From NCBI GenBank assembly GCA_023383735.1, contig JAHDYN010000027.1, positions 1 through 10,917 on the forward strand: DNA of 10,917 nucleotides, in the 5' to 3' direction. Shown here piece by piece: positions 1 to 8,238 of this stretch. Within the stretch, counting starts at the first letter, position 1. Each line of letters begins with the position of its first letter. The notes under the pieces were generated by a model. It saw nothing but the letters and a program-made list of their open reading frames with translations. It was not told the DNA's origin and did not search any database. A program made the position numbers and the translations under genes. Source of the DNA: Gammaproteobacteria bacterium. Its GTDB lineage: Bacteria; Pseudomonadota; Gammaproteobacteria; Steroidobacterales; GCA-2729495.

Positions 1-155
1 CCAAGTGCGCGCACCTCGTGACCGGCCTCGCGCAGGAAAGCCATCACGTCGTACTCTGTTTTCCATTCCTCGATCTGTTGCGGGGTATGACCCGCGAGGC
101 TGTCGGGCGGCACGAGGCTCTCGTGCATGAGCACCAGCACGCGCAGTTTCTTCAT
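1..155 (-). CDS. D-Ala-D-Ala ligase-like ATP-grasp protein, N-terminal fragment
   Basis: Only the first 51 codons are present; the gene continues past the left edge. The protein opens with MKKLRVLVLMHESLVPPDSL, then a WKTEYDV stretch and LREAGHEVRALG. This is a beta-strand, loop and helix pattern typical of the N-terminal (pre-ATP-grasp) domain of a D-alanine--D-alanine ligase-related family. I recognise the opening as that family's from memory. The ATP-binding domain lies outside the window, so substrate and function cannot be judged. The ATG at 153-155 (complement) is preceded by GGAG at 167-170 with a rather long 11-base spacer. It lies 41 bp downstream of the helicase stop on the same strand, so the two could be co-transcribed. 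Confidence 0.72.
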   Translation of the reverse strand, partial: MKKLRVLVLMHESLVPPDSLAGHTPQQIEEWKTEYDVMAFLREAGHEVRAL

Positions 156-196
156 CCGCTATACCGCTCCAGACCAGGACGGATTCAGGCACGCCG

Positions 197-1522
197 TCAG
201 AGTCTACGGGACGGAAAGACCTGCCGGTAGCCACCGACATCGCCGTCGAGGATCACGTCCTCCGGACGCACGGGCCGCGCAAGCGCCAGACCGGCGAGAC
301 TGCGGCAACGACTCAGCGCCACGTATGTCTGTCCGTGCGTGAAGGCACCGCGGCCGAGATCGATGTACACGCGATCGAAGGTCTGGCCCTGGCTCTTGTG
401 TATGGTGATCGCCCAGCCGAGGCGCAACGGCAGCTGCCTGAAGGCGCCGATCACGCCGGGCGTGATCTGTTGCGTGCTGCGTTCGTACTGGTAGGCGATG
501 TTCTCCCAGGTGGCCGGCTTCACCTCATGCTCGCTGCCATCCGGCAACTGCACCGTCGGGCCATCCTCCGCCAGCGCCGTTACGATGCCCCAGGAACCGT
601 TGATCCAGCGTTTGTCCGCATCGTTCTTCAGGAACATCACCCGGGCACCGACCTTCAGGCCGAGTTCCGGCTCGGTGGGAAACGCCGAACCGTCGAAGCG
701 CCCGGTGATCTCGGCCGTGTAGGTCTGCCGTGCACCGGGCAATGCCGCCAGACGCCGGCTGTTCTCGCGGAAGGCCGCATCATTGGTTGCCGTCAGCACG
801 ATATGACTGTCGGGCTCATCCAGCTCTGCCCGTGACTTCACACGTGCATTCAGCGCTTCAAGCACTGCCTCGCCGGGTTCGCCGTCACGGATCTGTTGCA
901 GGATCTGCCGGAACCCCGCATCGTCTTTCTGGCGGTAGATTTTTTCCAGTTCGATGGAGCTGCCGCCACCGCAGCTCTTCCAGGCCTGCGCCTGGAAGAA
1001 GTACGGGCCACCGCCGGTCGCTGCAAAATACTCGCGCAGCTCCGGCTCGCGCACGACCGGCGGCAATTGCCAGAGGTCACCGAACATGGCGAGCTGCACG
1101 CCGCCGAAAGGCTCGTCGCTGCGCCGGTTGACCCGCAGGGACTGGTCGATGCCGTCGAGCAGGTCGGCGCGCACCATCGACACCTCGTCGATGATCAGCA
1201 GCTCCAGCGCCTTCATCACACCCGTGTGGCGCAGGGGGCGGATCGCGCGCAGATCCACAAAGCGCGGCGGCAAACGGAAGAAGGAATGAATGGTCTGGCC
1301 GCTGACATGGATCGCCGCCAGTCCGGTGGGTGCCACGACCGCCACGTTGCGCACCGTCTCGTCGCGCAACAGGTGCAGGAGCGTGGTCTTGCCGGTGCCG
1401 GCGCGCCCGGTGACGAACACATGCTCGTCACTGCCCTCGATCAGGTCCATGGCGCGCTGAAAGTCGGCGTTTGGCTCCAGACCTGCGCGGATTGACGATG
1501 GTGTGTCCGGGCTTTGCTTCAT
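197..1522 (-). CDS. PIF1/RecD-like superfamily 1 DNA helicase
   Basis: A 441-residue protein with a full set of SF1B helicase motifs. Walker A is GRAGTGKTT (about 39-47). APTGLAA follows at 64-70, with a TIHSFF segment at 77-82 typical of PIF1 proteins. Walker B is IDEVSM (111-116), the motif III region is GDLWQLPPV (148-156), and YRQ is at 196-198. The UvrD_C_2-type C-terminal motifs are AITIHKSQGQTFDRV (371-385) and TYVALSRCRSL (399-409). PIF1-family enzymes are ATP-driven 5'-3' DNA helicases in genome maintenance. This is a minimal version: a short N-terminus and no obvious extra domain after the helicase core. The ATG at 1522 has no convincing Shine-Dalgarno sequence; a later in-frame ATG (codon 25, just before the Walker A) is possible, but the first start keeps more of the protein. 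It is divergent from the membrane-protein gene, with 12 bp between the start codons. The biological role (repair, recombination, R-loop or G-quadruplex processing) is not shown. Confidence 0.9.
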   Translation of the reverse strand: MKQSPDTPSSIRAGLEPNADFQRAMDLIEGSDEHVFVTGRAGTGKTTLLHLLRDETVRNVAVVAPTGLAAIHVSGQTIHSFFRLPPRFVDLRAIRPLRHTGVMKALELLIIDEVSMVRADLLDGIDQSLRVNRRSDEPFGGVQLAMFGDLWQLPPVVREPELREYFAATGGGPYFFQAQAWKSCGGGSSIELEKIYRQKDDAGFRQILQQIRDGEPGEAVLEALNARVKSRAELDEPDSHIVLTATNDAAFRENSRRLAALPGARQTYTAEITGRFDGSAFPTEPELGLKVGARVMFLKNDADKRWINGSWGIVTALAEDGPTVQLPDGSEHEVKPATWENIAYQYERSTQQITPGVIGAFRQLPLRLGWAITIHKSQGQTFDRVYIDLGRGAFTHGQTYVALSRCRSLAGLALARPVRPEDVILDGDVGGYRQVFPSRRL

Positions 1523-1534
1523 CTAGACTGCATT

Positions 1535-2353
1535 ATGCTCGACTGGTTCGCTGCCCTGCTTGCAATCACCTTCATCGCCCTCGCCATCATCTTCGATGTG
1601 CGCTTCCGCCCCGTGCCCTGGGACACCTACCGGCCGAAGGCGGCCTGGTTGCGCGCCGGCCTTTACTTCTGCTGCTGCTGGCTGCTGTCGTATCTCAGCG
1701 GCGGCATGCAGCTGCTGCTCGACGCCCCGTGGTACACGGAGGCGCAGCTCGACGACCGGAACTGGGTGCTCAGCACGATCGGCCTGTATGCCTTCATCCT
1801 GATCGCCTATGCGGGTGTCTGGTCGTACTTCACGCCGGTATTCGAGCGGCGGAAGAACACGCTGGTCTCCGCGCTGTTCGGTTTTCTGTGGGGATCGAGC
1901 TCGGGCCAGCTGTTTCTCGCGGTGTGGCTGATCGCCGGCAGGCTGGGTTTGCCGGACTGGGGCACCTGGCTTGTGACCTTCACGGTGCTCGCGGCCTGGC
2001 AGCCGAACTGGCACAACATCTACTGGGACCACTACATCGCGCCCGAACACGACACGCCCATGACGCAGAAGATCAAGGCGCTGGGGTGTCACATCCCCAA
2101 CCTGGCCATCGGGCTGACCTACCTGACGGTCTACGAGAATCACCTGATCTTCGTCAGCACACAGGTGATCGCCTGCGTGTCGGCCGGCATCGGCATGCGC
2201 TTCCCGGCGCCGTGGGTCGCGCCGAGTGCACTCAACCTCGCCCGGCGCACACACGCGCGGATCCCGCGCTGTACCGGCTACATCCCGGCGGATCCGCGCA
2301 GCGATCCGTACACGCCCTTCTATCCGGGGTGGCGCGGCCCGACCAGCCAATGA
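1535..2353 (+). CDS. Multi-pass membrane protein of unknown function with His/acidic motif
   Basis: I do not recognise this 272-residue protein as a named family. It has about six or seven hydrophobic segments (roughly 4-20, 41-62, 79-97, 110-134, 142-158, 187-202, 205-224) and a hydrophilic, proline-rich tail of about 45 residues. Between the fifth and sixth segments is a striking stretch rich in Trp, His and acidic residues (about 156-173), including NWHNIYWDHY and then APEHDTP. Further histidines sit at 186 and 203. Such spacing could bind a metal, but that is speculation. The frame opens upstream with a TTG at 1514; I chose the ATG at 1535 because it leads directly into the first hydrophobic segment. 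Neither start has a clear Shine-Dalgarno sequence. The stop lies 14 bp before dbpA on the same strand, so the two may share a transcript. Confidence 0.82.
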   Translation: MLDWFAALLAITFIALAIIFDVRFRPVPWDTYRPKAAWLRAGLYFCCCWLLSYLSGGMQLLLDAPWYTEAQLDDRNWVLSTIGLYAFILIAYAGVWSYFTPVFERRKNTLVSALFGFLWGSSSGQLFLAVWLIAGRLGLPDWGTWLVTFTVLAAWQPNWHNIYWDHYIAPEHDTPMTQKIKALGCHIPNLAIGLTYLTVYENHLIFVSTQVIACVSAGIGMRFPAPWVAPSALNLARRTHARIPRCTGYIPADPRSDPYTPFYPGWRGPTSQ

Positions 2354-2367
2354 TGCGATGATGGGCG

Positions 2368-3741
<1,374 letters not shown>

Positions 3742-3746
3742 AGCAC

Positions 3747-4760
3747 TCAGCGCAGCGCGGGAATCACCCGCTCGCCGATCAGCCGTATGCCGTGCGCCTG
3801 GTGCTTCTTCAGTTCCAGCGAGACCTGCGTGCAGCCGGCCGCTTTCAGCTCCAGCAGATGGGCGATCACATGATCCATGTCGCCAGTCGTGCCGGTCAGG
3901 GTCAGGTGATCCACGCACATGTCCAGCAACCGGTCGGGCAGCCCCTCGACCGAGTGCGCATTCCTCGCTGCCATGGCGTAGATCTGCGGGATATGTTCGA
4001 GGATCACCGCGAAGTCATCGGCGCTCATGAACTCGCGCATCATGTACTCGCGGAAAATGGCCCGAAAACCGATCCAGCGTCTGGCCTCATGGCGCGCTTC
4101 CTGCAGATCGTCGTAGACATACCAGGCCATGAAATTATTGAACCCGAACGCTGCCGGGTCGCGACCGAACTCGCGCAGATGACCGTGCACGGCACCGACG
4201 GCAGCCCGTGCGAGGGCCGGCGACAGGTCGCTCATCATGATGCCGTCGGCTGCGCGTGCCGACATGCGCAGCATCTGCGGCCGGTTGGCAGCAGCAAACA
4301 CCGCCGGCGGTGCCGCAGCCGTGATCCACTGCGGGTCGTAGTCGTTGATGCTGTACATCTGGCCGTGATAGCTGAAGGGCCGCCGGGTGGTGGCGCCCTT
4401 GACGATATCGATGGCCTCGCGGACGGCACGCACCCGGCGCGTGCGCGGAATCTCCAGCGCCATCACCACCTCCCCGCCGCCGCCGATGATGGCCTGGGCA
4501 CGGCCGGGGCACAGCTCATTGAGGGTCAGCAGTGCCATCGCGATACGGAAGGGGTGCAACTCATAAGGACTGAGCGCGATGGGCCCGAGGCGGATCGTGC
4601 TGGAGGCCCGTGCCAGCTCCGTGAGGTTTCCAAACGGATCCCGGCCATCCAGATAGCTCGCGCACCACACGGCATGAATGCCATGCCGCTCGGCCAGCAG
4701 CCCCAGCTCCCTCAGTTGCGCCGAGGGCAGCTGCGAATCGAGGACGATATCTATTTGCAT
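3747..4760 (-). CDS. LLM-class (luciferase-like) flavin/F420-dependent oxidoreductase
   Basis: A 337-residue cytoplasmic TIM-barrel-type protein of the bacterial luciferase/LLM superfamily. It has an N-terminal IDIVLDSQ strand and LGLLAERHGIHAVWCASY (20-36). STIRLGPIALSPYELHPFRIA (54-74) resembles the family's signature of a conserved strand followed by the HP-containing loop. IIGGGGE (91-97) is a glycine loop. The C-terminal GTTGDMDHVIAHLLELKAAG (290-309) is the family's usual last segment. Members use FMN or F420 for monooxygenase or hydride-transfer reactions, and the sequence does not tell which cofactor or substrate is used. No signal peptide is visible. It starts 8 bp after the MipA/OmpV stop, which supports a shared transcript with that gene and the UbiD-type gene. 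A partner flavin reductase, needed if this is a two-component monooxygenase, is not in the window. Confidence 0.88.
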   Translation of the reverse strand: MQIDIVLDSQLPSAQLRELGLLAERHGIHAVWCASYLDGRDPFGNLTELARASSTIRLGPIALSPYELHPFRIAMALLTLNELCPGRAQAIIGGGGEVVMALEIPRTRRVRAVREAIDIVKGATTRRPFSYHGQMYSINDYDPQWITAAAPPAVFAAANRPQMLRMSARAADGIMMSDLSPALARAAVGAVHGHLREFGRDPAAFGFNNFMAWYVYDDLQEARHEARRWIGFRAIFREYMMREFMSADDFAVILEHIPQIYAMAARNAHSVEGLPDRLLDMCVDHLTLTGTTGDMDHVIAHLLELKAAGCTQVSLELKKHQAHGIRLIGERVIPALR

Positions 4761-4768
4761 GGCAACGC

Positions 4769-5647
4769 CTAATCCACCGCCCGACGCCTGCTCTCCCAGA
4801 AGCGGTACATGAACGCGCCGTAGACGGTGGTCGTGGTGTCATCGGTGAACAGCGGGCTGTCTTCGTTTCTTGCCCCCTTGTAGAAACCCTGCCGGATGCC
4901 GCCCCACAGTTCGAGACGGCGTGCCACCGGCCAGCGCAGCGACAGCGCAATCTCCGTGCCGAGATAGCCGCCGTCTGCCGCAAAAGCAGGACGTTCGGCG
5001 GTTGCGTATGCCGGTGCGACGTCGTAGTAGTAATCCATGTAGCCATCACTCGCGAAGGACGAGGTGATGCGCAGCTTGAGCTGGTGCCGCTCCCGGCCGA
5101 AGTCACGGGTGAACTTCAGCTCCGGCGCAAACACCAGGCCCTCGAAGGAGGGATCAAGGCCATCCCACGACAACGCACCCCGCAAGGGAAACGCCAGGAA
5201 CACGTCGGCTGGGAGCCACTCGCGATCTGCAAACTGCAGCTCCAGTTCGGGCCCGATCTCGGTCAGCAGGTCGAGGTCCGGCATGCCCTCGCGCGCCGCG
5301 ATGTCCTCGCTGTCGGAGCCGAAAACAAGGTCGAAATCGATGTCCAGCTTGATCCGGTCGGCGCGAAACACCCTGCCGCGCATCGGCGAATCGGTGTCGT
5401 CACCAACACGCAGGAACGTACCGCGATAGACCGGAAGGGGCAAGGGGATGAAGTTGTTCTGTGATTCTTCGGACGCCGGGTAGGACGGACCATGACGCCC
5501 GAAGGCCGCGATATTCATTTCCCAGAGCGCGTCGGTAGCCGGATCCTCAATCGTCGCGGCCGTGGCCACGCCGCTGCAGGACGCCAGCATCAGAAGGGCG
5601 GTGCTGCGCAGTGCGCGAGGCGACTGGTTGTGATGCTTCTGTTGCAT
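4769..5647 (-). CDS. MipA/OmpV family outer-membrane protein
   Basis: A 292-residue exported protein. The N-terminus has basic residues, then a hydrophobic stretch (about 15-31) ending in an Ala-rich cleavage site (VATA|A). The mature part begins with WEMNIAAFGRHGPSYPASE, which I recognise as the start of MipA/OmpV proteins (MltA-interacting protein / OmpV). It continues with alternating amphipathic strands (e.g. ELELQF, LELWGGI, TVYGAFMYRF) that fit a beta-barrel. Family members are outer-membrane proteins linked to murein-enzyme scaffolding or small-molecule permeation. An eight-residue charged tail follows the YRF that would normally end near the C-terminal aromatic. The in-frame TTG at 5680 would add 11 residues before the signal peptide, so I chose the ATG at 5647. 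An LASC motif (21-24) inside the signal also fits a lipobox. The gene follows the UbiD-type gene by 29 bp and precedes the LLM gene by 8 bp. Confidence 0.82.
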   Translation of the reverse strand: MQQKHHNQSPRALRSTALLMLASCSGVATAATIEDPATDALWEMNIAAFGRHGPSYPASEESQNNFIPLPLPVYRGTFLRVGDDTDSPMRGRVFRADRIKLDIDFDLVFGSDSEDIAAREGMPDLDLLTEIGPELELQFADREWLPADVFLAFPLRGALSWDGLDPSFEGLVFAPELKFTRDFGRERHQLKLRITSSFASDGYMDYYYDVAPAYATAERPAFAADGGYLGTEIALSLRWPVARRLELWGGIRQGFYKGARNEDSPLFTDDTTTTVYGAFMYRFWESRRRAVD

Positions 5648-5676
5648 GGTCTGGGGACAATCGCTCCCGCAGGAGC

Positions 5677-7335
5677 TCAAACACGCTTCCAGCTGCGCAG
5701 CGCTTCGCCATACAGTTTGTCCACATGCTCGAAGATCCCCGGTGCGCCCTGCTCCAGCAGCGCCCGGTTGGTTTCGGGGAAGGACTCCCTGCCGCCTTCA
5801 GCCGGCAACTGGCGGGTCGCATCGATGACGATCTTGCTGGTACGGGCAAACTTCACCTGGCTCGGATCGGTCTGCAGGCCGAAGGCGTCCTCGATGATCC
5901 TGCTGGCCGGGTGCGGCTGCCAGCGCGAGCCGATGGCGAAGATCACCTCACGACGATCGAGGATGTTCACGTCCTTGTCCACCACCACCACGACCTTGGC
6001 GATCGGATTGCGTTCCGCCACCTTCATGCCGGCAGCCAGGCCTTCACCAGCGGCCTTCTTGTCGATGCTCATCACCACGAAACCCATCGTGTCCTGCGGA
6101 TTGGTGTAGGCGACGAAGTTGGGGATCTGCCTGCCGAGCAGCACGCTGTACATGGCATCCATGGGCGCGGTCACGCTGGCGCGCTGCATGCCGGTCATCG
6201 CGTTGACGAACCACGGCTCGCGGCGATGCGTGACGGTGTTGACGGTCATCACGTAGTTGTCCTGCTTGACCGGACCGAGGTAGCCGAACATCTCGCCGAA
6301 GGGGCCTTCATCCTCGAAGGGACCGTTCAGCTGCACCTCGCCCTCGATGACGAACTCGGCATGTGCCGGGATCAGGATGTCGGTGTCCTCCGAGCGCACC
6401 ACCTCGATGGCCTTGCCGCGCATGCCCCCGGCGATCGCCAGCTCATCCTGCGGTGCGTCGGTGAAGCGCGGCGCGAGGCGCGTACCGCTCAGCAGCCAGA
6501 CCATCGGATCCTGGCCCAGCACGATCGAATATTTCACGGTTTTCTCGCCGCGCTTCTGCGCAGCCTTGAGGAACTTGTCGCCCGTCTGGTTGGGTTCGAT
6601 GTTGATGCCCAGCTTGCGCGGCCCCTTGATCTCGGCACGATAGGTGCCGAAGTTTGCGCCCAGCTTCGCATCCACCATGAAGTGCGAGCCGGTGTTCACG
6701 TAACGCCCGCCGTCAGCGGGGTTGGTCTTGACGAAGGGGAATTGCAGCAGGTCGATCTCGTCGCCCTTCAGCACCACCTGCTTGCAGGGCGCCTGGTCGC
6801 GGGCAATCTCCACCGGTGGAATCTCCGGATACTTGCCGCGGTTTTTCGCCAGCATGTCCTTCAGATAGGCCATGGCGCCGTTGTAGGTCGCGTAGTGATC
6901 GCCCGGCACCACCGGCAGGTTCCAGATGATCGCGTCGGTATTCCAGTGACCATACAGGTTGACGAGTACCGGCCCCTTCACCCACTTGCCGTCGATCTTC
7001 ACTTCGTCGAACAGCATGGTGGGCGCGCCATACATGCCGTACTGGTCCGTGGCACGGAAGAACAGCCCCGGTATCTCGTACTTGTCCTGGTCGATGCGGT
7101 CGAAACGCACCAGCAGGCCGTTGGCCTCCAGCGCCGCCACCCAGTCACGCATCGAATCGAAGGGTGCCATGGGCACCGGCCCCCGGGACTTGCCGGCCGG
7201 CGCGGACGCGGCGTGGACGGGCTTGCCGGCATCGGCTGCGTAAGCCGCCAGCCCCAGCCCGGCGGCACCGACGCCAGCCAGCAGGCTGCGGCGCGAAATT
7301 TCCCCGGCGGATGGATCCTGGCGCTTGTCTGACAT
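5677..7335 (-). CDS. UbiD-family (prenyl-FMN) decarboxylase with Tat signal peptide
   Basis: A 552-residue member of the UbiD/Fdc1 family, whose enzymes use prenylated FMN to (de)carboxylate aromatic or unsaturated acids. The N-terminus carries a twin-arginine motif, SRRSLLA (14-20), then a hydrophobic stretch (about 18-33) and AYA/ADA cleavage options, so the protein is predicted to be exported folded. The family core starts near residue 60. By motif alignment with Fdc1, NFGTYR supplies Asn228 and the catalytic Arg233, EGPFGE supplies the catalytic pair Glu343 and Glu348, and DELAIAGG (297-304) supplies a metal-ligand Glu298. No histidine occurs between 234 and 270, where the Mn2+-binding His of Fdc1 would be expected; IEPNQTG is found instead. 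The ATG at 7335 is chosen because GGAGAG lies 8 bases upstream and the Tat signal starts there, although the frame stays open much further upstream. It is the first gene of the likely UbiD-MipA-LLM operon. It is not the housekeeping ubiquinone UbiD, and no ubiX is in the window. Confidence 0.88.
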   Translation of the reverse strand: MSDKRQDPSAGEISRRSLLAGVGAAGLGLAAYAADAGKPVHAASAPAGKSRGPVPMAPFDSMRDWVAALEANGLLVRFDRIDQDKYEIPGLFFRATDQYGMYGAPTMLFDEVKIDGKWVKGPVLVNLYGHWNTDAIIWNLPVVPGDHYATYNGAMAYLKDMLAKNRGKYPEIPPVEIARDQAPCKQVVLKGDEIDLLQFPFVKTNPADGGRYVNTGSHFMVDAKLGANFGTYRAEIKGPRKLGINIEPNQTGDKFLKAAQKRGEKTVKYSIVLGQDPMVWLLSGTRLAPRFTDAPQDELAIAGGMRGKAIEVVRSEDTDILIPAHAEFVIEGEVQLNGPFEDEGPFGEMFGYLGPVKQDNYVMTVNTVTHRREPWFVNAMTGMQRASVTAPMDAMYSVLLGRQIPNFVAYTNPQDTMGFVVMSIDKKAAGEGLAAGMKVAERNPIAKVVVVVDKDVNILDRREVIFAIGSRWQPHPASRIIEDAFGLQTDPSQVKFARTSKIVIDATRQLPAEGGRESFPETNRALLEQGAPGIFEHVDKLYGEALRSWKRV

Positions 7336-7491
7336 GTCTGGCTCTCCGGCGATGGCGTGGACTACGGATTCCCGCAACGATACTGCACGGGCGCACGGCT
7401 GACCACGCCAGCCATGGACGGCAACGATTGATCTGCCGGACTTCATGCGTCCTACCCGCGCACCGGCGGTTACCCGGTCACAGGATTCCGC
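7336..7491. promoter_or_regulatory. Divergent intergenic region between UbiD-type and PAP2 genes
   Basis: These 156 bases are the largest gap between annotated genes and separate two divergent transcription units, so promoters for both should lie here. I see no convincing -35/-10 pair on either strand. A short inverted repeat, ACCGG at 7462-7466 and CCGGT at 7474-7478, lies 14 bases before the PAP2 start. It could be an operator half-site pair, but a repeat this short is also expected by chance in such GC-rich DNA. Confidence 0.4.
7342..7347 (-). promoter_or_regulatory. Ribosome binding site of the UbiD-type gene
   Basis: GGAGAG on the minus strand, 6-8 bases before the ATG at 7333-7335. It decides the start in a reading frame that stays open for 288 further codons upstream, and it places the twin-arginine signal peptide at the N-terminus. 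Confidence 0.65.
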
Positions 7492-8238
7492 ATGGCAACC
7501 GACCGGCGCTTCTGGCTGACACACGCGATCTGGCCACTGCTGCTGTTCGTGCTGCTCGCCGCACTGTCTGCCACCACGCCGCTCGACAAGGACATCGCGC
7601 GCGCCTGGGCCTGGGACGCTGCATCGGGGCAATTCATGGGCACCGGCGCGGGCGAGTGGTGGGCCAAAACGCTGATCCATGGCATCGGCGGCAGCGTCAT
7701 GCGCAGCCTCGGCGCACTCCTGTTGCTGCTGTGGGCCGGCACTTTTGTGGCCGGCTTCCTGCACAGCTGGCGACGCCCGCTGGGCTTTCTGATTGTCTGC
7801 ATCGCGCTGGGAACCGGCACCGTTGCCCTGCTCAAGCAGACCACCAACATCGACTGCCCCCGATCGCTTGCCGAATTCGGCGGCAGCCAGCCGTATCTCA
7901 GCCTGTTCGCCAAGCGGCCAGCTGCGCAGGCCCGGGCGCGGTGTTTTCCCGGCGGTCACTCCTCCTCGGGCTTCGCGCTGTTCGCCGTGTACTTCCTGTG
8001 CCGGGCCCGCAGTCGCCGCCTGGCGCGCGCATCGCTGGCTCTCGCACTGTCTGTCGGCGGGCTGTTTGCCTTCGGGCAGGAAGCGAGGGGCGCGCACTTC
8101 CTCTCGCATGATGTATGGAGCGCAGCCATCCTGTGGTTTGGCTGTCTGGCTACCTATACCGTCGCTTACCGATGCGAGGTCTGGGCCACCGGGGACCATC
8201 CCTGTAAAGTTGTCGCCGTGCCCGGCCCCACCATATGA
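7492..8238 (+). CDS. PAP2-family membrane phosphatase
   Basis: A 248-residue integral membrane protein with PAP2 (type 2 phosphatidic acid phosphatase) motifs. The first is a variant K115..C122-P-R region (KQTTNIDCPR). The second is PGGHSSSGF with the expected His156 in place of the classical PSGH. The third is GAHFLSHDVW (200-209), carrying His202, His206 and Asp207. The third motif lacks the usual SR pair six residues before the His (GQ is found). Hydrophobic segments lie at about 12-26, 68-90, 97-113, 160-171, 180-195 and 210-226. PAP2 membrane enzymes remove phosphate from lipid phosphates such as undecaprenyl diphosphate, phosphatidylglycerol phosphate or the lipid A 1-phosphate. The last is attractive here because dgkA follows directly and an eptA-type gene is adjacent, but the substrate is inferred. 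AGGA at 7482-7485 with a 6-base spacer supports the ATG at 7492. The stop overlaps the dgkA start as ATGA. Confidence 0.88.
   Translation: MATDRRFWLTHAIWPLLLFVLLAALSATTPLDKDIARAWAWDAASGQFMGTGAGEWWAKTLIHGIGGSVMRSLGALLLLLWAGTFVAGFLHSWRRPLGFLIVCIALGTGTVALLKQTTNIDCPRSLAEFGGSQPYLSLFAKRPAAQARARCFPGGHSSSGFALFAVYFLCRARSRRLARASLALALSVGGLFAFGQEARGAHFLSHDVWSAAILWFGCLATYTVAYRCEVWATGDHPCKVVAVPGPTI

Noticed and set aside
5611..7332. 573-codon open frame on the plus strand across the UbiD-type gene
   Set aside because: His/Ala/Gly-rich antisense shadow with no recognisable motif; long antisense frames are common in GC-rich coding DNA.
7336..8199. Upstream extension of the UbiD-type frame by 288 codons on the minus strand
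   Set aside because: The extension is antisense to the PAP2 gene, is low-complexity (Gln, Ala, Arg, Gly) and has no domain. The ribosome-binding site and Tat signal support the start at 7335.
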